The notes beneath the pieces were generated by a model. That model did no database searches, had not been told where the DNA came from, and worked only from the letters and a program-made list of their open reading frames with translations. A DNA stretch of 64,000 nt, taken from positions 1-64,000 of the forward strand of contig NZ_LMPJ01000012.1 in the NCBI RefSeq assembly GCF_001424585.1, in the 5' to 3' direction. The stretch's first letter is position 1. The number at the start of each line of letters is the position of its first letter. Source of the DNA: Chryseobacterium sp. Leaf180 (GTDB taxonomy: Bacteria > Bacteroidota > Bacteroidia > Flavobacteriales > Weeksellaceae). Both the position numbers and the translations under genes were made by a program. Of the stretch, positions 1 to 7,709 are shown piece after piece.

Positions 1-1
1 G

Positions 2-802
2 GTAAACCTGCTGCCGGTAAACCTGCTGCCGGCGGCTTACCGGAATACCGAACGTATCTATCCGAATAAGATGACGGGTTACCTGGCTTTGGCAAAGATC
101 AAGATGACTCTTAACAAGAATGCCGAAGCAGGTTTGCTGCTTCAGGGTATTCTTCAGTCCTCTGCGTATGCATTTCAAAGTGATATCACCAAAGTTTTTC
201 AGAAGACGGGCACGCATATTCTCTGGCAGCTGAAACCTAAGAATACCAACGATGCAACAAAAGAAGCAACGTTGTACAATTTTGTCGGAGCACCCACCTC
301 TTTTACAGCCAGTGCGAATCTGGTCAGTCAGTTTACCACGGGTGATCTGAGGAAGCAGCAGTATGTAACCGCGGTTCCTTTTCAAACGCAGACCAATTAT
401 AAGATCTCAAAGTACCGTAACTTAGGCGTTAATAACGCCACGGAATACTCCATCGTGTTCAGGCTGGAGGAAGTGAACTTCCTTTATGCGGAGATCCTGA
501 TCGGGCAGGGGCAGGTGTCTGCAGCAATACCGTATATCAATAAGACAAAGGTGCGCGCAGGGCTTGCGGCACTTCCGCTGAATCTTACTGCTGATGTTGC
601 CTTGTCTGAACTAAGGTCTGAGAAACGGAAAGAAATGTTTGCTGAGCATGGCATCCGGTTTTTTGACCTGAAAAGGTGGGGATTACTGGATCAGCTGGTT
701 ACGGTAAAGCCCAACTGGAAATCCTTTCACGCGCAATGGCCGCTGCCAAATAAGGAACTGCTCCTAAATCCTAAACTGAGCCCGCAGAACCAGGGGTATT
801 AA
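2..802 (+). CDS. SusD/RagB-family outer-membrane nutrient-binding lipoprotein, 3' part only
   Basis: The frame is open from base 2, so the gene starts left of the window and lacks its signal peptide here. The C-terminal half has the usual SusD pattern: a segment reading RLEEVNFLYAEILIGQGQ, then an IN-x-VRAGL helix, an ERR/EL-like stretch (SEKRKEMFAEHG) and FFDLKRWG. SusD proteins sit on the outer surface, bind glycans or peptides and cap a SusC TonB-dependent channel; the susC partner would lie upstream. The following S9 peptidase fits an uptake-and-degradation locus. Bases 2-31 hold a 15-base tandem duplication that repeats VNLLP. The methionine at 71 is internal, not the start. Confidence 0.9.
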   Translation, partial: VNLLPVNLLPAAYRNTERIYPNKMTGYLALAKIKMTLNKNAEAGLLLQGILQSSAYAFQSDITKVFQKTGTHILWQLKPKNTNDATKEATLYNFVGAPTSFTASANLVSQFTTGDLRKQQYVTAVPFQTQTNYKISKYRNLGVNNATEYSIVFRLEEVNFLYAEILIGQGQVSAAIPYINKTKVRAGLAALPLNLTADVALSELRSEKRKEMFAEHGIRFFDLKRWGLLDQLVTVKPNWKSFHAQWPLPNKELLLNPKLSPQNQGY

Positions 803-1056
803 TATCACATTGTCAATTTCATGGGGTTAGATTTCAGTTACAGATCCGAAGGGTTTGTATTTGAAAAACCTGATTGAAATTCCCAAAGAGCAGGGTTGAT
901 AATTACGAATTATCAATAGTCAGATAACCGTTAGATAACCAACAGATAACCATAATCCGGTTATCTGGTTTCTGCCTGCTTCTTCTTTAAATAAAATTGC
1001 ACTTTATTTATTAATAATCTCAGATACTCATTGGTCTGGGATAAATATCATAATGT

Positions 1057-3519
1057 ATGATCAATTCTAATAAAATACTTTTGGTACTGCTTCTTATGTT
1101 CCTGCCGATGCTTTTGATTAAATCGCAGGATAGAAATGAAATGCAGCATTTGAGAGACCTCGTTGAAAAGCAGGAGGAGCTACGGTTCCTGAATATGTCG
1201 GGAGACGGCCGGTGGGTTTCGTGGCAGTCTGTTTACGAGACAAGGCCTTCAGAATTAAAAGTGTCTTCCGTAAACTGTAAAAAACCGCTATTGACCATTC
1301 AGGGTGCCCATTACTGGCAGTTCATCAGAGACCACGAGATTGTTTACAGCAATGGTTCGGAAACTACCTATCGGGACCTTCATACCTTAAAGGAAAAGAG
1401 TTTTGATGATGTGAAGACTGCTTCATATGTGGATTTTCTTGATTTACTGTATATCCATCATAATGAAAAGGGACAGTATAGGCTGGATTTTTATGGAAGG
1501 AATTTACAGCTTGTTCGGACAATTCCGGATGTAAACAGGGTGATCAAACTTGCCAAGGAAATCATTATTATAAGAAATGACGGAAAGCTGAATCATGTTT
1601 TGCGTTATGATGGTAAAGCTTTACAGGAAATATTTTCTTCTCCTTCAGAGATTTATTCTGTAGCTGCATCGGATCTGAAAGAGGGAGGGTGGATTTTAAC
1701 CATTCGGGAAAGGAACGGGTTTTCGATGTTCTTTGTTGATCATGAATTGAAGTGGAAGCAACTGTCAGTTAGTGGCAAGATGAAGTTTGATGGTCTGGCG
1801 GTGCATCCTTCATCGGAAAGTAATGCACTGCTGATAGATCTCCAAACCATTCAGGTTCGGGATAAAGGTATTGTTGATATCTGGTACGGAAAGGATTTTG
1901 ATCTGGAAGACCATTTTAGGGATAAAAAGATAAGTAGCCGGGTATTATGGTACCCTGGTGAAGACAGAGTGGTGGGTACTTCAGACGAAGACTATTCTGA
2001 GATTGCTGCTTTGGGAAAATCAGGATTGTTTCTGCGATCAGTTGTTGATCATGAGCAGGTGGACAGCAATGACCTGAATGCAAAAGAAACGATAAGGGAA
2101 TATGTTCTTTATGATCCCAAGTCAGGAACTAATACAGCGTTTGCGAAGACTTCAAAACCATTTGTAATTGATGATTCCGGCAGATTTCTGCTGTATCGTG
2201 ATGCCCAGAACTGGCTGCTGTATGATGTCAGTAACCGTACAGTGAGGTCAACCGGATTACTGGAAAATGCGGTACCTTATTTTTCAGAGGATAATCAGTT
2301 GATCTGGGTGGAGGGTGATAAAATCTTTCGACAGAATCTACTTACTTTACAAAAGAGTTTGGTTAGTGAATTTTCAATGCAGGAAATTGAATTGGTAAAT
2401 GGCACAGTGAACAAGTCCTTGTTACAACAGCATATTTTAATGCAAAAAATAGATGTAAAAAAAGGGTTGCTTTTGAAACTTACTGACAGAATGGATCAGA
2501 CCTCATCAATAATATTATTGAAAGGAAGGATAAGCAAAATTATGGTGGACAAGACAGCTGACCGGATTACTGATTTTATATTTAATGATTTAAAAAGTTA
2601 TGTGTGGTTTTCTGAAAATTTTAATAAGTCAAGAGAGATTTCTAGTGTTAGCGGTAACAGTAAAATGCATCAGGTTTATTCCACTGGTTTAAGTTCCGGG
2701 AACTCAAAAGATATCAGATTGAAGGAATTGAAATATAAAGGAGTTATGGGCGAGGAGCTGACAGCACTGCTTTTTTATCCACCTGGTTTTTCAGAGGAAA
2801 AGAAGTATCCTGTTGTTGCATCGATCTATGAACTGCAGAGTAAAAACAGAAATCAATACCTGCATCCTACTTTTAAGAATTCAAGAGGTTTTAATGAAAG
2901 GTTATTTTTGGAACTGGGATATATGGTCCTGCTGCCGGATATCAATAATGCAGGCGATGTAGGTCCGGGAATGGCTGCGTTACATTGTGTTAATGCTGCA
3001 TTGGATGAGTTGCAGAAAATTGCACAGGCGGATATGAAAAGGGTAGGGCTGCTCGGTCAGTCTTTCGGCGGTTATGAGGCGAATTTTATTGCCACGAAAT
3101 CCAATCGATTTGCAGCTTATGTTTCCGGAGCCTCCATTTCAGATATCATCAACACTTCTTTTGCATTTAATTACAATTTTTTCTCTGCGGATTATTATCG
3201 TTATGAGGATGGGCAGTTCAAGCTTGGAAAGTTTAGTGATAATAGAGAAAAATATTACGGTAACAATCCGCTGTATTTTGCTGAGGATGTGAAGAGCCCA
3301 ATGCTGCTTTGGACTGGAACCGCTGACAAAAATGTGAATCCTGAACAGACCCGGTCATTTTATAATGCCTTGAGGAAATACAGAAAACCAGTGATTGCTT
3401 TGTTTTATCAGGATGAATTGCACTCGCTGATGGGAAAAGATCAACGGAATGATCTTACGGTGAAAATGATTGAGTGGTTTGATTATTATTTGAGATATAA
3501 AAAATATTTTATGGATTAA
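1057..3519 (+). CDS. S9 prolyl-oligopeptidase-family serine peptidase
   Basis: An 820-residue protein with an N-terminal signal segment (residues about 6-22), a long beta-rich region that would form the propeller gate, and a C-terminal alpha/beta-hydrolase domain from about residue 560. The nucleophile elbow GQSFGG places the catalytic serine at residue 669; Asp757 (TADKNVNP) and His789 (DELHS) complete the triad in the expected order. The family cleaves short peptides, often after proline, or processes dipeptides. It lies 254 bases after the susD end, in the same orientation, so the two may serve peptide scavenging. Exact substrate cannot be told. The propeller part is divergent, as is common for Bacteroidetes S9 members. 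Confidence 0.85.
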   Translation: MINSNKILLVLLLMFLPMLLIKSQDRNEMQHLRDLVEKQEELRFLNMSGDGRWVSWQSVYETRPSELKVSSVNCKKPLLTIQGAHYWQFIRDHEIVYSNGSETTYRDLHTLKEKSFDDVKTASYVDFLDLLYIHHNEKGQYRLDFYGRNLQLVRTIPDVNRVIKLAKEIIIIRNDGKLNHVLRYDGKALQEIFSSPSEIYSVAASDLKEGGWILTIRERNGFSMFFVDHELKWKQLSVSGKMKFDGLAVHPSSESNALLIDLQTIQVRDKGIVDIWYGKDFDLEDHFRDKKISSRVLWYPGEDRVVGTSDEDYSEIAALGKSGLFLRSVVDHEQVDSNDLNAKETIREYVLYDPKSGTNTAFAKTSKPFVIDDSGRFLLYRDAQNWLLYDVSNRTVRSTGLLENAVPYFSEDNQLIWVEGDKIFRQNLLTLQKSLVSEFSMQEIELVNGTVNKSLLQQHILMQKIDVKKGLLLKLTDRMDQTSSIILLKGRISKIMVDKTADRITDFIFNDLKSYVWFSENFNKSREISSVSGNSKMHQVYSTGLSSGNSKDIRLKELKYKGVMGEELTALLFYPPGFSEEKKYPVVASIYELQSKNRNQYLHPTFKNSRGFNERLFLELGYMVLLPDINNAGDVGPGMAALHCVNAALDELQKIAQADMKRVGLLGQSFGGYEANFIATKSNRFAAYVSGASISDIINTSFAFNYNFFSADYYRYEDGQFKLGKFSDNREKYYGNNPLYFAEDVKSPMLLWTGTADKNVNPEQTRSFYNALRKYRKPVIALFYQDELHSLMGKDQRNDLTVKMIEWFDYYLRYKKYFMD

Positions 3520-3697
3520 TGTAGAACATATTGGAAGATAAACTATAGTGGTATAATTTTCGAGAGCTTCTTTTATTACTCAGGTGAAAGATGAATTATG
3601 AAGTAAAAGAAAAGATCAGATTAGAAAATGTAATGGCAGTAATGAAATTTGTGATCGTCTGCGGCTCAGCAATGACATTTGATTTCCGCTATACTTT

Positions 3698-4051
3698 ATG
3701 GGACCCAAACGCGCTGCGACATATTTTGCACATTTTAAAGATCCTGTAACGGTGTTGTGGGAGTTACGCAACAGTGTCTTATTGAATACAAATTTACTTT
3801 ATTATATCGGGATTTCATCTTCAACTATTATATATATAGAAAATGTTTCTAATTTCCCAAATAACTATCATTTAGACAATCTAGTGTTTCAAACAGGAAT
3901 TACTTAATTAGCTTATTTACAAAGTTTTCATCTGCAGGTTGCTCAAGTCACGAATTTAGTTGCGACAATTAGAGCTACATTTTCTACTAAAGCAATTCTT
4001 ACCAAAACTATTACTCCGGTTGATATATCTACACCGGGATTTGATTATTAA
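3698..4051 (+). pseudogene. Unrecognised remnant with internal stop
   Basis: A frame opens at 3698 for 69 codons, meets TAA at 3905-3907, then continues in the same frame for 47 more codons to TAA near 4049-4051. The second half has a protein-like composition (VTNLVATIRATFSTKAILTK). Upstream the frame is closed by a TGA. I do not recognise a family. It lies in a decayed stretch between the peptidase gene and the displaced Rhs tip, so it may be chance or a relic. Confidence 0.25.
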
Positions 4052-4149
4052 GAGCAATATATATAATACTCTTTATAACAAAATTTTGAAATAAATAACT
4101 CTATCAAGTTAGAAACCTCTGTCATTGAACTGCACGAATTTGAGCACGA

Positions 4150-4162
4150 GCGAGACGCTCGC
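4150..4162. repeat. Short palindrome GCGAG-ACG-CTCGC
   Basis: A perfect 5-base stem around ACG in an otherwise AT-rich intergenic stretch. A degenerate relative (CTGAG-ACG-CTCGG) occurs at 6003-6015. The two copies flank the displaced Rhs tip. GC-rich palindromes of this kind can belong to REP-like families, but two copies do not establish that. The remaining sequence between 4052 and 4280 shows no gene or other signal. Confidence 0.3.
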
Positions 4163-4280
4163 GCCTGCTTAAGGTAAATATGTCTTACAACCCTACTTCT
4201 CTACGATGCTAATATCAAAATGTCTATCATTTATTAAACTTATATTAAAGCTGATATGTGAATAGAACAAAAAGATAAGA

Positions 4281-4780
4281 TTATTGACGAGACAAATCAT
4301 TAAATATATAATTATAAAAACTTTTATCAGGAATTTCGGTATTATATGTGTGATACTGCTTCAGCTTTTTTATAACTTCAAAATTTATAGTCCTATCATA
4401 TCCGAATGTAACTTTTTCGAAATCTGGATCTTTATGGATTATCCAAGATAAGCACCAGCGACAACTATAATTCCCAATGCTTGAAAATCAGAATACTCAT
4501 GTAGTTCGTCGCTATCACGAAAAACAAAGTTTTTAAAGGTCATTGCTTCAGTAAAAACTTTTGCATCAACATTTGCAAATTTTTATTCTTGAATAATTGA
4601 TCTATACCCATTACATAAATAAATGTTATTACTACAACTAATAACATTTCTAAATGTTTTTATCGAATCATCAATACTTTCGTAATTAAAATAAAGACAT
4701 TTAACATTATCAGATGGTCGGACAATAGCTTGAGCACTTAAATCAAATGTCATATAGATCTTAGAATTTATATTTTTCAT
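4281..4780 (-). pseudogene. Broken immunity-like gene after the displaced Rhs tip
   Basis: The start ATG at 4780 overlaps the stop of the preceding toxin remnant by four bases (ATGA), the usual coupling of toxin and immunity genes. The frame is open for 65 codons to TAA at 4583, continues in the same frame past that stop, then shifts near 4480. The last part is open to TAA at 4281-4283 and includes DPDFEKVTFGYDRTINFEVI. A repaired product would be about 165 residues. I do not recognise the family. Immunity role is inferred from position only. Confidence 0.5.
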
Positions 4781-5840
4781 TTGAACACAATAGTTGAATT
4801 TTTTTTATTACCTAACGTTTGAAAAAACGTATCAAAACCAGAGTAATTTCCAGTTTTTGATTGTCTAAAATAAATTATGTTTAAACCCTTTTTCAGCTGG
4901 TAGTATGCCTGATCACCAGTTCCTATTAATATAGACTCATAACCTTCTTTAATTAGTTGTCTAAAAACGTACGCAGCTTGCTCTTTTTCCTCCTTCAGCA
5001 ATAATTTTTACACCTTGCCCAACTCGCACTGTTTCTATTCCATATTTGCCAACTTGTTCAAAATTCTTTATCCTACCATAATATGTTGCTTCAGTAGTAC
5101 TTCCTGCTGCAAAAATTTCTCCTATTGCAAAAATAGGCATCATTAACACTGCTTGTGATTCCGGGTGTGTCCAGGCATCTTTAGCTACCTCTTTAGTCGC
5201 CCAGATTGAAATTTTCACAATTTCTTTCGCAGGCATTCCTTGTAAGTCATGTTTAGGATAAGCCTTACGAAAATCTTCAAAACTTTCGTAGTTTTTCCAC
5301 TTTTTATCTTCAAGAACTGAAACATGATATTCTTGCGCACCTTTCCAGTTTTTACCTTCAATTCGTGTAATTTGTCTATCAAGCTGTGAATTTCTGAAAA
5401 CGTTAAGGCCATTAGCGCTCATTACTGCATTAAAACTGGTAAACTTGAACTTTATGAGGGTCCCCAGGCTTCATTTTATAATTGATTACTTCTTCAATAA
5501 GATTTCCTTCTCCCTCATGTATAGGATCAGATTTCTTCCTATCTCCAGGTCCCCCGATCCTTTCGCCCATCAGCCCACTTGGATCTGCATAGTTTATCGG
5601 ATCATTCTAAGAATATGCATACGGCGAATTTGTTATTTCAGCTAAAGGATCTACAGACAGCCAAATACATCTTTTAGGGTCATAATATCTTGCTCCATAA
5701 AGAAAATATCCAGTACTAGAATCAAACTCCCGTCCGTTAAATTTATAAACATTATTATGGATAGAGCTGGATGATTCCATCAGCATCTCTCCATACGAAA
5801 TGTATTCGTACCAACTGGTGACTGCGACATTTGAATTTGT
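4777..5840 (-). pseudogene. Displaced Rhs core and C-terminal toxin tip, decayed
   Basis: From about 5840 to 5500 the minus strand repeats the Rhs core end of the giant gene at 8830-8490, including YKFNGREFDSSTGY, GARYYDPKR and DPSGLMGERIGG. Relative to the intact copy it has a Trp codon changed to TAG at 5607-5609. Near 5450 the reading shifts by one base, and the frame then encodes a different tip of about 150 residues beginning near KFTSFNAVMSANGLN. A second shift near 4980 joins it to a 70-residue end (LIKEGYESILIGTGDQAYYQ) stopping at 4777. The tip differs from that of the intact gene. It is a classic orphan Rhs tip: a stored alternative toxin end, now not expressible as one chain. Upstream of 5840 the homology ends sharply. 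The toxin activity is unknown. Confidence 0.75.
5500..5840 (-). repeat. Direct repeat of Rhs core end (copy 1)
   Basis: This stretch is closely similar at the nucleotide level to 8490-8830, including about 30 identical bases around 5726-5758 versus 8704-8736. Both copies are in the same orientation. Recombination between them would delete the tip, KptA and small genes of the intact locus and attach the displaced tip to the giant. Confidence 0.8.
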
Positions 5841-6049
5841 AAGAAATAAAGGAGCGCAATTGTCCTTTGTTTTACAAGCTTGCCATTTTGGTGGTAATTT
5901 TACAGTTTTTCGCTTTAAGATCGGCATATGTTTTATATACATTAACGTGATCTACACTAATTTAAGTTTCTATGACATAAGGCAGCAGACTTGTTGGCAA
6001 GACTGAGACGCTCGGGCAATATCGTACTGAGGTAGACCTAAAATAACAA

Positions 6050-6436
6050 TTATACTATGTCATCCTCATATTGCTTCAACGAACTCATTATTTTTTCTTT
6101 AATATTGAGATTCTTTATTGATGTCACATTATTTCTTAAGTAATTAGTAATAGTCGTCCAGACGAAAGTCAAACATTACACCGATTAGATTTTCTATAAC
6201 CGATACGTCGTTAAAATTCGTTAATTAAAAAATACATTCCGATAGCTTAGATCTTACACTAGAGAAAAGAACATTGCCATTATAAAACATCATATATCTC
6301 TGTCCCAGTTCTTCTAAGATCTCTAAAAAGATTTTATTTTGAAATTTTATTTTTTTTTCTAATAACTCATTTAACAAACAATGAAATTCTATCTCTCAAC
6401 TATTTCATCCCAATTTCTGTAATCATTAATATTCAT
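6050..6436 (-). pseudogene. Broken small gene, possibly an old immunity gene
   Basis: Pieces in three frames form one plausible protein of about 125 residues. They begin with MNINDYRNWDEIVER at 6436, pass after a one-base shift into EIEFHCLLNELLEKKIKF and LEELGQRYMMFYNGNVLFSS, and after another break end with NVTSIKNLNIKEKIMSSLKQY and TAA at 6050-6052. It lies between the KptA/small-gene pair and the displaced tip, where immunity genes collect. No family recognised. 6437-6675 holds nothing I can identify. Confidence 0.35.
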
Positions 6437-6675
6437 ATTTTTAATAGTTCAGTGGTATATGCGATGAATTTCTGAAATTATTTATAATCACTTAAATACT
6501 ACGGTAGTTTACTTATTGAGGGAAACGAATAAAGCCGATTTGTTTAAAAACCTTATAATGCTTCAACGACTTGCCGAACTGCACAAATGGATAGTGCCCG
6601 AAAAGCCATGTACTACACGTATTGGATGGCTTTATTAAATCTTTTAAACATAAAAATATTGCTGCTCTGTAATCA

Positions 6676-7170
6676 TCAAAAATGTTTTACTGATAATTCT
6701 TTAAGCATTACTGTAGCTTGGTTATAAAGTGATGTGTTTTCTTCTCTAACCTCAAAATCCTGAGCAATACATTCAAACATATTATCGTGAAAAGTTAAAA
6801 TGTAATGTTTATACATTTTCCATTTTTCAGGATTATAATTATGATGGATTTTTTCAATATCCTGTAGAGATTTAATAAGGTCGGAATTTCTCAACTCATA
6901 AAATGAGTAGGATTTCATACCAAGTTTACTATATGGATGCCCTTGTATTGTTTCATCGCCTGGCAAACCAAATGTGTATTTCAAGAAAACTTTAAACTTT
7001 AATGCAAAGATGCCTGTATCATAAATGGTATTACGTTCTTGCGGGATAGTATATGAACTTTGTTTATCCGCGTAAAAGGCAATAAACAACTCATTATCGT
7101 TTGACAATATCGTTGGCGAAGGCGAGCCAAAATCCATTTCAAAAAGACCTTTTATTTCTATTAACTCCAT
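6676..7170 (-). CDS. Small unknown protein at the end of the Rhs-KptA locus
   Basis: A 164-residue cytosolic protein without signal peptide or membrane segment. Recognisable conserved-looking stretches are FGLPGDETIQGHPY, the SFYEL segment and HYILTFHDNMFECIAQDF. I have an impression of a widespread bacterial family with an HYI-TFHD-FEC pattern but cannot name a function. Its ATG shares one base with the stop of the KptA gene (TAATG), so it is translated with it. Position at the end of an Rhs toxin locus suggests an immunity or helper protein. It could be the true immunity protein, with KptA acting separately. Confidence 0.75.
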   Translation of the reverse strand: MELIEIKGLFEMDFGSPSPTILSNDNELFIAFYADKQSSYTIPQERNTIYDTGIFALKFKVFLKYTFGLPGDETIQGHPYSKLGMKSYSFYELRNSDLIKSLQDIEKIHHNYNPEKWKMYKHYILTFHDNMFECIAQDFEVREENTSLYNQATVMLKELSVKHF

Positions 7171-7709
7171 TATTCAACTATGTATTTTGAAGGTATTGGG
7201 CCTGATAACCAAATGCCACTTTCTTCTTTATAAAATCGTATATTATTTAAAAATGCTTCCTTAGCTCTAATAGTTAGTATAACTAAATCTCCTTTTCTTC
7301 TGCTACCTACCATTTCTGCTGTACGCCTATCAATTGAAAGGTGAACGTATTGCCTATCCATAGGTAATAATCCTTTTTCAAGAATATCAGATAAACTATT
7401 TTGCACTGTTCCGTGATATAAAAATTCAGGTGGTACAACTGGATGTTTTAAAATTTTATCTTTTACGGAATGCCCATAATAAGCTCTGATTTTGCCATTT
7501 AGAATTTGGTGCCTTTTCTTTTCAGATAATTCAACCATTTTATTAATACCAAATTCATCAATCTGTATTCCCTTTGATTTTAACGCAATAACTAAATCAG
7601 AAAGTAATACCCAACCTTGATTATCTAAATTAAGATTATAAGACTGTGGCTCGTGCCTTAAGGCGTGAGACACAGTTTTACTAAGTTGTATAAAATCTAT
7701 TTTATTCAC
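7170..7709 (-). CDS. kptA: RNA 2'-phosphotransferase, KptA/Tpt1 family
   Basis: A full-length 179-residue family member. The N-terminal winged-helix part has LSKTVSHALRHEP with Arg18-His19 and the GWVLLSDL strand. Then come KRHQILNGKIRAYYGHS with Arg75, the LYHGT motif (98-101) that binds NAD+ and Arg119 in MDRQYVHLS. The Arg-His-Arg-Arg set used by Tpt1 enzymes is therefore present. The family removes an RNA 2'-phosphate in two steps using NAD+, giving ADP-ribose 1'',2''-cyclic phosphate; in fungi it finishes tRNA splicing. Most bacteria have no such splicing pathway. The GTG start shares its G with the TAG stop of the Rhs giant (TAGTG), so the two are coupled. An immunity role against the Rhs tip is inferred. 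Confidence 0.92.
   Translation of the reverse strand: MNKIDFIQLSKTVSHALRHEPQSYNLNLDNQGWVLLSDLVIALKSKGIQIDEFGINKMVELSEKKRHQILNGKIRAYYGHSVKDKILKHPVVPPEFLYHGTVQNSLSDILEKGLLPMDRQYVHLSIDRRTAEMVGSRRKGDLVILTIRAKEAFLNNIRFYKEESGIWLSGPIPSKYIVE

Noticed and set aside
3698..3907. Intact small gene of 69 codons
   Set aside because: Sequence runs on sensibly after its stop, there is no promoter, and it sits among relics; listed as a remnant instead.
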